Shown here piece after piece: positions 63,967 through 64,000 of a DNA stretch of 64,000 nt. This DNA is from 0-14-0-80-60-11 sp049322355. GTDB taxonomy: Bacteria; Desulfobacterota; Desulfobaccia; Desulfobaccales; 0-14-0-80-60-11. A program made the position numbers and the translations under genes. Under the pieces are notes generated by a model. It was not told the DNA's origin, searched no databases, and saw only the letters and a list, made by a program, of their open reading frames with translations. The DNA lies in NCBI GenBank assembly GCA_049322355.1, contig JBMORG010000001.1, forward strand, positions 315,068-379,067, read 5' to 3'. Position 1 is the first letter of the stretch, and each line of letters begins with the position of its first letter.

Positions 63967-64000
63967 ATGGCCACTAAGCAGGTTTCTGAAGAGGAATTTG
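63967..64000 (+). CDS. Start of a gene cut by the window edge
   Basis: An ATG at 63967 follows a strong AAAAGGAGG ribosome binding site and encodes MATKQVSEEEF before the window ends. It comes after a terminator and a promoter-like region, so it is probably a separate unit. No function can be given from eleven residues. Confidence 0.7.
   Translation, partial: MATKQVSEEEF

Overview
The window is about 64 kb of compact, roughly 57% GC bacterial DNA, with almost every gene on the + strand. The gene styles point to a Gram-negative, probably a Desulfobacterota (deltaproteobacterial) anaerobe related to Desulfobacca or Syntrophobacterales. The signs are sigma-54 activators, AcrAB/TolC-type and Mla-type envelope transport, a TreT/DUF5752 trehalose module, and a sensor kinase with a c-type haem motif next to a YeiH-like transporter. 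The taxon is an inference: there is no rRNA or other marker gene here.

Layout. (1) 127-9312: trehalose and alpha-glucan metabolism (DUF5752 protein, TreT, TreZ, a GH57/DUF3536 enzyme, TreY). (2) 9645-17794: a patatin-like lipoprotein, a UPF0182 membrane protein, an AI-2E-family permease, a membrane-linked metallophosphoesterase, a small protein with a PLA2-like motif and a polytopic membrane protein. (3) 17900-23682: a complete tripartite RND efflux operon, followed by a frameshifted receiver-domain remnant. (4) 24190-26874: a small minus-strand protein and a PAS-PAS-PAS-sigma-54 activator. (5) 27068-45461: one co-directional block opening with a clear sigma-54 promoter. It encodes a STAS protein, a DUF1003 protein, a crotonase-like protein, a phosphorylase remnant, an AAE-type transporter, PEP carboxykinase, FBP aldolase, glycogen phosphorylase, debranching enzyme, 6-phosphofructokinase, pyruvate kinase, an ADP-forming acyl-CoA synthetase fused to a GNAT domain, a broken ferredoxin and a GapN-type dehydrogenase. 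Together these read as a glycogen-to-acetate energy regulon. (6) 45590-50442: a DisA-N/DACNV-type nucleotide cyclase-like protein translationally coupled to an MlaE/F/D/PqiC-type lipid ABC transporter. (7) 50591-56927: a second tripartite RND efflux system with a REP-like palindrome cluster inside it. (8) 57204-57684: a QueC/QatC-like remnant. (9) 57685-63967: a convergent two-component system (NtrC-type regulator and a CxxCH sensor kinase) divergent from a YeiH-like transporter that has a near-perfect sigma-54 promoter, a small membrane protein and a terminator, then the start of a further gene at the right edge.

The strongest new observations concern regulation. Two separate sigma-54 promoters (26980-26996 and 61869-61885) each lie beside their own GAFTGA-containing activator gene. 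The first activator has a 25-bp candidate operator upstream of its own gene and a 21/25-matching copy, in opposite orientation, upstream of the glycogen/glycolysis block. This suggests autoregulation plus control of a whole storage-glucan catabolic pathway. No CRISPR array, tRNA, rRNA or intact transposase was seen.
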